Origin: Marsupella aquatica
Taxonomy: Eukaryota > Marchantiophyta
Assembly: GCA_973895155.1 (NCBI GenBank)
Contig: OZ316897.1
Location: 22,940,001-23,004,000 of the forward strand
Length of the DNA stretch: 64,000 nucleotides
Reading direction: 5' to 3'
Positions 12,675 to 25,600 of this stretch are shown one piece after another; position 1 is the stretch's first letter, and each line of letters starts with the position of its first letter. The notes beneath the pieces are model-generated. The model was not told where the DNA came from and searched no databases. It was given only the letters and a program-made list of their open reading frames with translations. A program made the translations under genes and the position numbers.

Positions 12675-13783
12675 CACCTCCTCTTGACCTTGGATTTCTC
12701 GACCACAGAATTAGCAAATGGTCCTATACAAATGTCCATAGAAGTACTGGGAATTTCTAATCCCAATCAGACCCAAAGGGTTTCATAGTCTAAGAATGAG
12801 AAGATTGAACAAGTGCTCCATCAAGTGAAGCTACAAGATATAGTTGAGCCCGCACCAGCTGGTGGGGCAGCTTCAGTCAATCAAAGCTCCACGAATGTGA
12901 TGGGTGGAACACAGCAGCAATCCGCAACATCTTAATGAGCTACAACATCTACTGGATCTTCATTGAGAGGAGAAATCATAGTTCCTCCCGACCTACAAGA
13001 GAAGTGCGATAGGGTAATTATCATTATTACTGCTGTTTCTTGCCCTTCCATGACACTGTTCATTAAAAACTTCGTAGCGATCCTGCTGTTGTATGGGCAA
13101 TGCCGTGAAGGAAATATCAGGCACCTTCTCTTGAGAGAAGATAGGCTTGAAAATGATCTTTGGCTTCTTAAATATAATCACTGAATCTGTGGAAGATTAC
13201 TTTAAAAGGTAGAAAAGATAATCATGGATCTTGGCAGCATAAGAGAAGAGATCCAATCCAAACTCATTCAAATCGTGTATAGAAATATGCTTGAATCTTG
13301 GTCTTCTTATTTGTCATCCTATGCACTGATGATTGAAGACAATTCAAACGAAACCTTGTTTCAGCACTTGTTGAGGCTCCAAAGAGCTTCTTGTCCTCAT
13401 CCTGGTCCTCACTAAAGGTGCCATTCGCATAGTCAAGTCCCTTTGTCCACATTTCGATAGCGGAAGTCTGAGAGAAGCGACAGTAAAAGGGCCAACTTGC
13501 ATGTGAAGGGTCTTTCAAAAAACAGCCCTCAACTTGAGTCGTGTGTGGATATGAATGAGCGAAAATTTTCTGGCAGTACATGGGTACCGCCTTGGTCAAC
13601 AAGAGCAATGGCAATTGGAGAATACCCTCTCATCTGCTAGGCCTGATGGCATAGATTGTTGGGTTTTAAGGGCAAGGACTAAAAGGTTTCCGGGACCTGC
13701 ACCCTTGCAAGTCCCGACCTTTGCCTTGTGAAAAAAACAAAAGAAAATGTACACTTGTTACAAACTGTGTGGTAGTTGTGAAG

Positions 13784-14155
13784 TGTTAGGATTTACTCTT
13801 AGGTCCAAAGTTACGACTATATCACAGTTAGGGCTAACCTTAGTTGTAGACTAGGTTAGGTTAGTCAAGTTGCACACACACTATACCCAAACGGTGTTTG
13901 TTTGGAGAGTGGGAACTCAGGCTCATTGTTACAGAGCCAGTTGAGAGATAGGGAGAGCTTGTGCCGTGGATGCTTGGTATGGCTAGTCGGCCTAGAGTAT
14001 AGTAAAGCTCTTGTGTGTTCCCGTGGACGTAGCCTCATGTGGAGGTGAACCACAGATCTCTCAGTGTCGATACTTGTGTGGTGGATGGTTCATGGGCTTG
14101 CCGTTGTGATTGTCGTTTATGTTGAACATGAAATAGAGACCAAGATTTGTGTCAG
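13784..14155 (+). mobile_element. Copia-like LTR remnant
   Basis: The segment starts TGTTAGGATT, a common Ty1/copia LTR start. Near its middle it has the block 'cccGTGGACGTAGCC...GGTGAACCAC' (about 14018-14052), which resembles the R-region sequence of plant copia LTRs. A more diverged relative lies near 63.4-63.8 kb. I could not find a convincing primer-binding site or gag/pol next to it, so it is probably a solo LTR or fragment. The 3' boundary is approximate. Confidence 0.45.
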
Positions 14156-14576
14156 ATTGTGTTATCATGGAAGTGCTACGTTTTCCTAAGAGTATGGGAG
14201 CACAATGGGTCGCATGCTTCTTGAGGGTTCTTACATGTGAGTTGGCCCTTAGCATTGGGTTCCATGGGGCTGGGAGTAGAAAGTTCAGATATGTTTAAGC
14301 CAATAAGATTGCAGCATTTCCAGGGAGAGGGGTGTACAAATAATGTAGAGTATATGATTTTCCCTCAACTTGGATTCCTTCACCTCTTAGAGCTAGGTTT
14401 TATGGGCCGGAGGCAGGGAGGCCGGAGGCAGGGAGTAAGATCACTCCCTCTCACACCCCTGGGCCCAAATATGCTGCCAAAGTATACATAGTATTTTAAA
14501 CGGATGATTTTCTACTTAGGAGCCAACCTAGCTCTAAGGTGAAGGAATCCCCAGAGCGGAGCTTTCGATAGCATGA

Positions 14577-14832
14577 TTAATTAATTAAGATTGCCTGCTT
14601 AGTCCCTCATCAGAGGATCGTTAAAGACATAGGAGAGGTGACATAGAGGTGACGTGACATAATATGCGACACTAGAAAAGTAAACGCAAGAGGACATAAG
14701 GGCCACTACGATAAAAGGCATGCGAATAAATGTCTACTAATCGAATCCTGGATACCAGCTAGAATGGCAGCTAGATCCAATGGAGAAACGACACCAACTC
14801 GTAGACTGTCGCTGTGAGGTGGGTGCTTTAAC
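14577..14832. repeat. Long direct repeat, copy 2
   Basis: Second copy of the repeat at 12410-12674, same orientation, with small indels and substitutions throughout. Confidence 0.7.
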
Positions 14833-15075
14833 AGGACTTGGGGTAATCCCTCATAATAGTTGTAGATTGCATGACTCGTGACCATCTCTGGTGGGATTCC
14901 AAACATTTGCGAGCTCGAGAATTCACTTTTGTTCAAAACACCATAAAACTTGTTTGCAAATCTGCTCGAGCTGACTTGAGGAGCACGGCAAGAGCTCATC
15001 TGGAGCACCAGCTTACTCTGGAATGTGAATTGAAATCATTCACTTCCGTCAAATCAAACCATCCACAGCATTCAA

Positions 15076-15957
15076 ATGGCGTCGCAAACGGAAACGAAGC
15101 CGGCAGCCACGGAGAGCAAGCGCTTGGTGAAGGTGACGGTGTGTATCAAAAAGAAACCGGGCATTTCTGACGAGGATTTCCACCGGCACTGGTCCGAAAT
15201 ACATGGGCCCCTTGTCCGCAGCATTCCAATTGTCCAAGAAAAGATACTCAAATACACTCTGGTTAGTCCACAACACGTCTTGCGATTGCTGGATCCGTCT
15301 TTCTTAGGGTGTTCTCTCGCCTTGCAAGTTGTTTCGAAGTTGTAGTGCTTGGTGATTCGACTTCTCTTCACTTCAGCTTCCCTCTCATTTTTCTTTGTGG
15401 TCATGTGGAGTTGTTTCCTTCAATGGATTTGCCTTCAGAAGTACTTTCTTTCATTTCTCTCTATGTTCCACCTATGGATCTGTTTCTATTTGCTGTCGGC
15501 ATTTGTTCTTGCGGACTGGTTCCAGCTCAATTGAATCACGGGGCGACCCATTCCCCTTCCTCTGAGACTGTGGGAGCGAGAGGAGTAATCAGGGAGTGCC
15601 TCCTTTCCACACACTAGACATGAAACAAGAGTATGATGTACACTGTAGCCCAAGGTAGATCCTGAGGTGAGTACAGTAGGGCTGAGGTTTTGCTCTCAAT
15701 TAATGCTTCAATGCGTTTTCCTTTGGCAGTTCCACAACAACGCGTCTCTGAGTAGCCATGCGGCGAGCTTAGGTGCACCGATGACAGAGTTCGATGGTGC
15801 AGCAGAATTTGTGGTAACAGATCTGGATACTCTATTCAGCGTATGGCAGGATCCAGAGTTCGAGAAAGTGGTGACAGCCGACGAGGAGAAGTTCATGACG
15901 CGTGAAGGGGTCAAACTCATGATCGGCTATGAGGACCTCATGATGGACCGTACTTAG
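15076..15957 (+). CDS. EthD-domain (dimeric alpha/beta-barrel) protein, two exons
   Basis: Exons 15076-15261 and 15730-15957 join in phase 0 across a 468-bp GT-AG intron and give 137 residues. After an 18-residue hydrophilic start the protein follows the EthD pattern: VKVTVCIKKKPGISDEDF, then HRHW and EIHGPLV (the HW...H.P signature), a DGAAEFVV strand and a C-terminal DEEKFM helix region. EthD proteins are small ferredoxin-fold dimers known from bacterial ether degradation clusters and from fungal polyketide pathways, where related proteins act as dehydratases or decarboxylases. The substrate cannot be predicted here. There is no targeting peptide or membrane segment, so it is probably cytosolic. 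It stands alone, with no pathway partner in the window. The family is patchy in plants, so fungal or bacterial origin is possible but untested; its intron shows it is now a normal plant-style gene. Confidence 0.8.
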
Positions 15958-17171
15958 ATATCACAGGGAAAGACACAATGACATCACAGCGACGATAGTT
16001 TGTACTGTATGGGCTTGTGAGGCGGATGCACTCCCTAGAATCTTTTGTTGTGCAATTACATTAGAGCTATATGTTTGAACTTGCGCCTTGATAGAAAATG
16101 ATGAAGAATTGGTCTCGTGATTGTGGATGCTTCAACTCACTTTACTCTGACCTCATGTGAAGAGGAGCTCCGAGACACTTGGCTACTGCATGGCAATCAA
16201 ACCAGAGCAGTTGTCAAATTGGCATGAACATCGTTTACAGAAACCTTTGTTATTTCGACTTCTGAAAAACGTAGAAATACGTAGTCACCTCACCTGGTCA
16301 GAACTGGATATTGATGTTTCAGCTTCTGGGGGAAATCACGTGGATGGAACGTTCACCTACTAGTTGAACATCCGAACATGGGCTCTCTGGAGCCAACAAA
16401 GAGGGCCTTGAACGAAACAGCAGGCAGCCTCTACTGTGCTTGCATCACTTATCTGGTTCGAGATTACTTTCTAGGATCAGGCGAGGTTCAATGCAGTTCT
16501 CAGTACCAGAAGCACAGCACACTAGTTAGACAAACCCATTATGAAGATATAAGCTGTAAAGAAATTTGTGCAGGTAGTCATGTTGCACCGGGCATTGCAA
16601 GGGATCCGACCCTATTGGTAAGTAAAATTCATGTTTCGCACACTTAAGACAGCCTTCATGAGGTCGTTGGAGTACTCAGCAGTTTATGTTAGTTTATGTT
16701 ATTTAGGGACGAATGTTACTCAGATTTGATCTCCTACCTTTCTGTTTGTTCATGTGTAACTGTAATTCTCGCAATCAATTTTGTGGATATTGAAGGGGAA
16801 CAATATCACACATTATGAATGACGAGATGAATTGTGGAATGATTAGCATAACACTCCTCGAGTCGTTCATAATGCAGAGCGGCAACCTGATGTGGAGATG
16901 GTACGTTTAATGGCAGACAGTGAAAGAATACCAAACAGTATAGGGCGTCCTCACTTGCTCTTTGAGTGGTCCACTTCCTTGTGGAATTGCTTCTCGATTG
17001 TGTGCAATGTGTCTTACATATTTCAAATTGGGTAGTCCTGATTGATTGTTGAGTTATTAAGCTATTTCACTAGATTGATGCACCAAAGGCTATTTCAATC
17101 GTGTGAGAGCTCTGGGCAGAGCAAGGGCTGCGCGAGCCAACACTGCCCACGAGAAAAATTCAGCTCTGGGT

Positions 17172-18316
17172 GACACCGGGTTAAATCAACACCGCATTAA
17201 GGCTCCCCAGCCTTCTTGGGGCCCCGTACCCTGCCTGTCACTAATTCCAAAGCTGCTGCTCGCAAGTTGCGCGTCCGTCAATCACCGTTCTGGTGCACTT
17301 GAAATGTATTAGCCACGATCGTTGACGCACGAAATTTTTTCGTCCATTTCAAATTCCATGGCCTTTAGGGCGCGGGACACGCCTAGCTTCCAACGCCGCC
17401 CACTCCAATGCCCATTTGTGAGTTCTTCCTACTTTCATTTGATTTATGGTCGTCATAACGATCTTGGATTGTGGAGAGAGCGTTCTGCCTTGCACTTCTC
17501 TGTCTCCAAAGTCTTTGTCAGGTCGTGGTGAGGAGGACAACAGTCGATCCGCTTGCCTGTGGACCCACATTCTTCACGGTTCTGCATGTGGACACATCGT
17601 CAATGTTGGGGACCTTTTAACTTTTCTAATCATTTCTTGAGTGCCTATTGTGGTTCGACGATCGTGCGGCTAGGAAGTGACAATTGGTGCAACCCTGCCC
17701 CTTGCAACGACGACGATGGTGTGTTTCTTATGCAATGCTGACTTGCATTTTGTGACGTGGGGCATAAGGCCCCTGTTTGAGCTTGCAACTTGCGCCATGC
17801 AATCGTCGTTCTTCATAAGCCACACGATCATCGAACCACAGTAAACACTCAAGAAACGATTAGAAAAGTAAAAAGGTCCCCAACATTGACGATGTGTCCA
17901 CATGCAGAACCGTGAAGAATGTGGGTCCACAGGCAAGCGGATCAACTCTTGTCCTCCTCACCACGACCTGACAAAGATTTTGGAGACAGAGAAGTGCAAG
18001 GCAGAACGCTCTCTCCACAGTACAAGATTGCTACGACGATCAGAAATTGAATGAAAGTAGGAAGAACTCACAAATGAGCACTGGAGTGGGCGGCGTTGGA
18101 GGCTAGGTGTGTCCCGCGCTCTAAAGGCCATGGAATTTGAAATCGGCGGAAATTTTCCATGCGTCAACGATCGTGGCTAATACATGTCAAGTGTGCCAGA
18201 ACGGTGATTGACGGACGTGCAACTTGTGGGCAGCAGCTTTGGGATTAGTGACGGGCAGGGTACGGGCCCCAAGAAGGTTGGGGAGCCTTAATGTGGTGTT
18301 GATTTAACCCGGTGTC
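17172..18316. mobile_element. Foldback (long inverted repeat) DNA transposon, non-autonomous
   Basis: Two arms of about 500 bp (17172 to about 17672 and about 17818 to 18316) are inverted copies of each other at roughly 85-90% by eye, around a spacer of about 145 bp. The outer termini are GACACCGGGTTAAATC and its complement. Directly outside lie identical CTCTGGGT sequences (17164-17171 and 18316-18323; one base is shared with the terminus), which fits an 8-bp target-site duplication. There is no transposase. The 69-73 residue ORFs in each arm are mirror images produced by the repeat, not genes. An 8-bp duplication suggests hAT; long inverted arms are also common in Mutator-like foldbacks. 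Confidence 0.8.
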
Positions 18317-18639
18317 TCTGGGTGAGTCGAGAATCGAGGTCCCTGTCTGAGCTTTGTGATGGTTCTGTGGTACCGTAGGCTTAATCTGGTTGCCCAAATA
18401 ATAAATGACAAAGTACACATTGGCGCCGAAATTGAAGCACGGATGTCCCTCCATATTTATTTAAAGGCTCGTATGTATTTTTGTAGGTTGGATGAATTGT
18501 AGCACTACCCTATTTTTTCTCATATAGTACATATTGCACTGAATGAATGTGATCAGAAATCCAGATAATCATTGGGAAATTTGGAGGTCACTTTGGAGGT
18601 CTATCATTCTCGATTAAATTTGAATTATTATGTTACTTT

Positions 18640-19030
18640 TGAAAAATCTTTCCAAACCATTTCTAAATGACCCCAAAATATCAGATTAGTCAGTTGAGAA
18701 TAATGAGAGAGGGTAAACTTCAAAGCTAGATGCGAAAGAAAATGCTGAAAAACAAATTGAATATATTAGATACATTTGAAAAATCCTTCCAAACCATTTC
18801 TAATGAGCCCAAAAACATAAAATCTCTCAATGAGAACAATGGGGGAGACTTAATGTCAAAGCTAGATGGGAAAGAATTGCTAAAAAAACTGAGAATTGCA
18901 GTGTGGATAATGATTGATACAATCATTTTCCACAACTCTCTCAATTCTTCATGAAAACTAAGGAGATTAGGCTAGAAAGATATTTTGAATCTGCTTCTAA
19001 TGAGTCTAAAAAGAGAAGATTTAGTTGGAT
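18640..19030. repeat. Diverged tandem repeat, period about 138 bp
   Basis: Copies starting at about 18641 and 18779 share 'TTCCAAACCATTTCTAA', a CCCAAAA(A) block and 'TCAAAGCTAGATG'. A third, weaker copy begins near 18968. Noncoding, AT-rich. Confidence 0.65.
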
Positions 19031-21599
19031 ATTTTTGATCAATACTTTGTTTTTGAAAACATTTTGGAAACCAAAGGTGTAGAAGGTGTCATTATTCCAT
19101 GTTGGTTGCTTGGTTTATTGCGTTCCTGCATCAAAATTTGACCCCCCAAAATAGGTGGGTAGACAAAATACGCCCATAATTTGGGGAAATGGGGAGGAAT
19201 TAAATGTCTGACACAACAATTTGCCCAAGGAAACTGTGCTATCTGTTGAAATTGGCCACCAGCATATGTTTTGGCTTGAAATTGGAGTTTAAACTCTGGA
19301 GTGTAAGCGGAAGTATCAGTAGAGGCACACAACTTTGTGGTTTGGGAAATTTAAATCAACCCTGCAAAATTATGGAAGCAAAATAATTTTTTTTTCTCAG
19401 TACCCGTTTATGATTTTGATTTGCAACAAGACATTTACATATCTAGACAAACTTGCAACCTATATATGATGACATTGACAAAAACCTAAATCACTACCAA
19501 CAGTTATGTATAGCATAATGAAGAAAAGAAACAAATCGCAGCTCGCACCTAGGTACAATTTTTATCACCGGACTGACAACCCATAACTTATTTACTATCC
19601 TAGAATGAACATGGGGGAATGAAACCACGGTTTCTCACCAGTCCCTTAGGTTAGAGCAAAAATATTATTACTACTACAATGTTCTGGTTTGGAATAAAGT
19701 TTGATGTCATGATAATTTACACATCCAAAAGCAGCAGCCAGATACCTCAAAAGAACAACTCTCACTGATGTATAGTAGGATTTATTGTGGTATGAAATAT
19801 TAGGGCAACCTCTGGGCACATTGCATGTTGCATTGTATACCATATGGTGTTGTGTTTTGATGTGCATTTACCAGAAAGCAAAAGTTTGCCTTTCCAGTCA
19901 TTAGGACACAACACAAACTACACATGGAAGATCTTTGGTAATATACAAACAGTTACTATCGTACACAACACAAGTCACACATGGAAGATCTTTGGTGATA
20001 TACAAATCAGTTACTGTCGTTTTTGTGTCTCAGAAAGATGGCGTGACTTCCCTTGTTGTCCCCAATTCTGAAGTTAGTGCACATAATTTTAAAATACGAA
20101 TGCAGATTTGGGACTGGGATTAAGGGTGAAGGTATTGCCTGTGTGGCTGTCATCTTTAATTCCAAAAAATAAACAATTCCAGTAGCTCCGCATGTTCCTC
20201 ACCACTATGTTGCTCCAGTTCATTTACCCTAGCAGAAGCAATTCACTTACCATTAGCAGAGCCCACTGCCTTCTTATGTCCTTCAAGAGTTTGTGCAGGA
20301 CAATAGCAGTCGTCTAATCTAAACTTCGTTAGCTCAACTCTTATCTTGAACAAAGGTAACCTTTTAGCTCAAATCTAATCCGGAACAACGGTGACATTTA
20401 GACGCCATGCTCCTACTCTCATAATTCTGTGCCCAAAACTTTATAGTGGGATAATTTTTTGGGGACGAAAATTGTTCACAAAAACCAATCTCAGGGTGAG
20501 GGTTCTAATCTATAACCCTACTGCCTGTTTGGAAAAGCTTCCCAGGTGCTGCTGCCAGCTTCTTTGCACATTCAGGACTCAGGGTTCAACGGATGTAGAG
20601 TTAAAGCCTACTCTAGTAATCCCCTGCCCAGACCTACTCTTATCCTAGACTTCCTTCCCCTTCGCCCACCTACTAGTACCGGTACTACCGGTACTGTACC
20701 GCCTTCATTCTACAGTCCACCAGCCAACGAACTTGGTACAGTCCAGTAAAGTTAGTCTTTGCCTTCAGTCTTACAAAGGACGACAATGAACCCAACGAAC
20801 GTGGATCCATTTTTGCAGTCGTTTCATTTCCTTCTTCTGCTCCAGAAAACACCGCCACAAAAGGAGCCCAAAGGGCAAAGGGCAAAGGCGTTCATCATTC
20901 CACCTAAATGTAGCTGTCAGCTGCCTCCAGAGGTTCCCGTCACGCCCGCTGCTATAATATAGTGACAGCGCTGGGAAACAGTTTAGCGAACTCCAGAGCG
21001 AGGCGACAGCCGTCCATCTCAGATTTGGACCGCGCGGATTCGTTGCTTGAAATTAACAAATTAATTACTATTTGTGCCTGTCGCTATGATAGCCAGCTAG
21101 CCCCGCTAATAAGTAATAACTGTCGCTATGAGAGGGGGGGGAGGGGTAACGGGTGCGCTCCGGATGACAGCGACCGAAGTGCGAAGGGTATGTTCTCGTA
21201 ACGTAGCGAGATCATCACCTGCTGCACTCTCCACGGACGAGCGGTTGTTGCGATGTCATGTCAAGCGAAGCAGCGGAGAAAAGACTCTGCAACCTCGGTG
21301 CATTTCGTTTTCGTCGAGATTCGTGGACCCGATTTTGATCAAGGCGACGACTGTCGTTTCGAACCCATTTTGACTCCGAACAGACGAATCCTCTCGGCTG
21401 CGATAGGTCCCCCAGGCTCTCTGCTGGACGAGAGATCTCGATAATGTATGTTTAATGGGGAACAGTACGATTCAATACGATGTGCCGGGAGAGACCAATC
21501 GAGCTGATGATTTGGACGGGGACGTCGAGCGATCGCTGCATGGAAGAAAAATTCTTCCGAGCGCAAATTTAGACGGAGGCCGGTTTGATGAATGACGTG

Positions 21600-21700
21600 G
21601 GAGTGGGGACAAAGTTACGCATTTGCTCTCTCGAGCTTATAAAGACGCGAGGCGAGTAGACGTGCTTCGATGCACTTTCTGTGCAGCCGCTGTAAGGTGT
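21600..21700 (+). promoter_or_regulatory. Possible core promoter of the ALMT gene
   Basis: CTTATAAAGA at 21636-21645 is a good TATA-like box in a GC-rich, non-repetitive context about 1 kb before the ALMT start codon. It would imply a long, possibly spliced, 5' leader. Position and motif only; no transcript support. Confidence 0.25.
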
Positions 21701-22644
21701 CGGCAACAAGGTGGCGAAACTCTGGGCTTCTTCTTTCCCTGCTTGCCGTTTAGAAAGTGCCGATAATGTGTGATACCGTACTGTTGAGATTGGGCTGGAT
21801 TCTTCAAGAGTCTGCTAGCTTCTGAATCCTGAAAGATCACATCAGTCGGTTCGTGACCGATGGAAGGCTGATGAGAAGTCGGCTGTGATTGAGTGGGAGG
21901 TGAATGAGAAGGATGCTCCTTGGAATACTTCCTTCCCGCTCTCCTGTTTGGTGGTGAGAATTGTGTCTCGAGAAATCTATCCCTTCGCACTTGAGTGGAT
22001 AGTCTACGAACAGCTTCACTGTCGATGAAGGAGTAAACGTGCTCCAATAAACTTCCTATGCAGCTGAGGTCGACAAGGTGGATTACCTGTTCAAATTTGC
22101 TTCATATTTTTCACACGGAGTGTGTACAAAGATTTGGATTCAAGCTTTCGTCGGTCCGGTCATGGAACATCACATCAGTTGGTTGTAATCGACAGCGAGG
22201 CAAATGTGCGGGCCTGGAATCCTAGAAGCTCGTTCCAGTGGTGCCTCCGCCGCGCGCTCTTCTTATCACCGAGCTTTGCTTCAAGCGACATCCAATACAC
22301 TTCTGGTGCTACTGATGCGTTTCAAACGGTACTGCGGGGCCTCACGTCGGAGTAGCTACTGCGTTCTATACACCCTGTCTTCATCATTACGGGAGGCACT
22401 TCGTATAGAAATTCATGTCACTTGGTTACAATAGATTGTGAAAATAAAGGGCGGGAAGACTTCCGGATCTGTGGATGCTTCATCACAGGCCTTCATCCTG
22501 ATATATCTGTCTAGGAGAATTGTGCTATATGACCCCAGCGCAACAAGCACCATATCAATATTTTCAGTTGTTTGTGCGTTATGCGAGCTTACTGAGATTG
22601 CAATACAGCGGTGTCATCTTGTTCCGGATTACAAAGCTGGCACA

Positions 22645-25600
22645 ATGGGAAATGCCTCCTCCATTCTTACTCTCGTTCGGAAGCTCGGTCTGAACGATTC
22701 GCGGAGGATAACACATTCGTTGAAGGTTGGTTTGGCCCTAACGTTGGCATCTCTTTTGGTGCTGCTGAAGCCGTATTACTGGATCGGACAAAACGCCATC
22801 TGGGCAGTGATTACCGTCGTGGTCGTCTTTGAGACCTCTGCAGGTATCGATCTACTTCATGGGATTGAGAGAACACGTAGCAGCTATGAAATATTGAAGT
22901 AGCTATTAGGAAAGTTGATCTTAAGTTCTGTGTGTGTTTAGCATAGGTATGGTTTTGCACACATTCCGAATCGTCTGATGCATCCCCGGATACATCGATT
23001 GCATCCTCAACGTTTACTGTTATTGACCTCTGATGTTCTTCGATGATCTCGTTCACGCAGGAGCGACTGTTAGCAAAGGCTTAAATCGAGGGCTAGGAAC
23101 AGTTTTAGCAGGTCTCTTGGCTTTGGGTGTAGCTCACTTGGCAGATCTTCTCAAAGCCACAGGAGAGCCAATTTTCATAGGAGCAATGGTTTTCATATCA
23201 GGTACATTCCTATCCCTGTGGACCACCCGATACTTTTCATTGCGTGTGACACCCTTCAACCAGTTGGCATGCACCTATCCAAGATACCTATTCAGGAGAG
23301 TCATGCTGCTTTTTCTTGGATTGTACCCAGAACCTGTGTAGCAGTGTCCTGGCCACACTTGATAGGCAGGCCTTCCAACGGATTCTCTTCTCAACTTGAG
23401 TTGAGTCCTTCGATCCGAGTTTGCCAGAAGTAGGCCAAGTGATGGTTTTATTTAAACTGCTGTTGGCTTCCTATACAGGCTTAGTATGTACCTTTGTAAG
23501 GGCGATTCCAACAGTGAAGAAGAAGTTCGACTACGGTGTGGTGATATTCATGCTCACGTTCTGCATGGTGTTGGTGTCTGGCTACCGGAGCGGCGATGAG
23601 GTGAAGAGAGCGACCGACCGATTACTGACCATTTTGGTAGGTGGCTTGATAAGTTTGGCCGTAAGCTCTTTCCTCTTTCCTCACTGGGCTGGCCAAGACC
23701 TTCATAGACTGACTGCGGATAACTTCGACGACCTTGGTGATGCTTTGGAAGGTGAGCGGTGCATGAATTTTTTCTCTGATTCCGTATCTCAATGCAATGA
23801 CGTTTGTGTATTGGATAGAGTTGAAACAACAATGGCTTGGTTCGTTGCCTGTGCAGATTGTGTGAAGGAATATCTAAGTGGAGAAGCCCAGCCCATTGCT
23901 ACTACGATGATTGCAGACGATGCTGACCCAGTTTACAACACTTGTCGTGAAGCTATCAGATCTCGAAACACAGAGGAGGCCCTGGTAAGCTAACCCTGTC
24001 TACTATAATTTGGTATCTACACCACTTCAAATTTGGTAGTCAGATCGGTTTGAACATTTGTGTGCTTATTACCTAAGATTATCAATGAACTTGTGCTGAA
24101 AATATGAACGGCGAAATCGTCCAGGTCGTTTTCGCCAGTTGGGAACCACCTCACGGACGCTTCAGGTTGGGGTATCCCTGGAAGCAATATCTGACCGTGG
24201 GAGCAATGCTTCGTCATTGTGCTTATAGTGTTCTTGCCTTACACGGGTGCCTTCATTCCGAAATCCAGGTACCAGCCCGCTACAATGACGTCTTTTAATG
24301 TTGTCTGTCGAAAATTAATTCAATTCGGTTATAAATTGTACGCGACGGCAGTGGCTTTCCCGACACAGAGTTAGAGGAGTTTTGGACGGCGTGTGGTTAG
24401 CTTTGTAACTAATGCCCGCAAGAAATGTATGTGCCTATGTGGCGTCGTTGATCTTCATGAAGCCAATATTGTTCAGCCACCGCTACAGTGATTTTTATCC
24501 CTCGTTTTGAGCTACTGGTTTTGTTGGTTATCGCACTACAGTAAACAGTTGTACCTTGACCTTCTTTCTTTTTTTGCCTGGAAATCAACTTTGAAGAACT
24601 TAAATCGAAGAGGTGACAGCATACCACAGTGCCAGGGGGGGGTCAAAAAGACTGTTTGACGTTCTTCTTTCCCCGCATCCTATTCGCACGGCCGACACTA
24701 ACAGTCTAACACTATGACCACTACTATTGAACTCCTAAATTAACTTCCTACTTTCATCAGTGTAGATTGTTTGTTGTCAATATCCTGTACACATAGAATA
24801 TTGATTTGGCGACACGATGAAAAGTAATAAGACGGGAGTCTTCTAACTTCCTGAATGCTGTTATCACTCATCCCAGGCGCCAAGGGGTCTCCGAATCATC
24901 TTCGCAAATGAGATGCTCACAGCGAGCCGAGATGCTACCGATTTGCTTCATGAGTTAGGCGATTGCATTCGTAAGATGCACAAACCGAAAGGCTCAACCA
25001 AAGATCTCCTAACGAAAACCTATCAAGCGGCAGAAGCTCTTAAGGAATCGATCAGCATGCACTCATATCTTCTCGCCACCCCAGAAAGCTGGTCTGGTCT
25101 GGAAGACGGCCTAAACGACGGTGTGGGTGGAACGAATACGCGGTCGACATCAGCTAATGAGACAATCATGTGTAAAGGCACACTTGCTAATTCGAACCGG
25201 ATTGTACAGACAGAAGTGGCACTTTATCAGAAGCGTGACTGCGAGCCAAGCGAGAGTGTTCATGAGCACGGCACGGAGGTAAGCCTGAAGGTGAAGACCG
25301 TGTATAATCCCATGTCGGCTGAGCTGGACAAAGACGGTCGACGTTCAGTTAATCAATCAAAGCTCCACAGGCTTCTCGAACACGATGCTGTTCTGAGTAG
25401 TTCAGACAACACGGAGCCGGCATCCCCGTCGCCGGATTGGACGACTCACTTAGTACTACCAGGCAACGTCTTTACCGAAGAAAGCTCGGACAGAAGTCGT
25501 GTTGAAGACATTGCAGGCGCTGCGTCTTTGATCTCCTTCGCCTCAATTTTAATAGAAACCCTCGCCCGTTTAGAGCATGTGGTGGAAACTGTGCAGCGAT

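Larger units (their letters stand above)
9740..15075. other. Repeat-rich intergenic region
   Basis: No gene recognised. 9740-10900 is probably 3' UTR and downstream sequence of the polymerase gene. From 10.9 kb the DNA is AT-rich with local tandem duplications (10.9-11.7 kb), a long direct repeat pair (12.41-12.67 and 14.58-14.83 kb) and a copia-like LTR remnant (13.78-14.16 kb). Short ORFs in this stretch show no recognisable domain. Confidence 0.5.
15958..22644. other. Intergenic region between the EthD and ALMT genes
   Basis: No recognisable gene. It holds the 17.2-18.3 kb foldback element and a diverged tandem repeat at 18.64-19.03 kb. AT-rich anonymous DNA runs from 19.0 to 20.4 kb. A GC-richer stretch at about 21.0-22.6 kb is probably the promoter and 5' leader of the ALMT gene. 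Confidence 0.5.

Noticed and set aside
18412-18440. TTGGCGCCGAAATTGAAGC as an LTR primer-binding site
   Set aside because: It looks like a PBS after an LTR, but the inverted repeat beside it has its own termini and target duplication ending at 18323, and no LTR pair was found.
17103-18454. Several 60-90 residue ORFs with repeated LHFSVSK and IKAPQPSWGP peptides
   Set aside because: They are the same sequence read on the two inverted arms of the foldback element, not a gene family.
21637-22047. 136-residue minus-strand ORF before ALMT
   Set aside because: Low-complexity His/Pro/Ser composition, no recognised domain, antisense to the probable ALMT leader.
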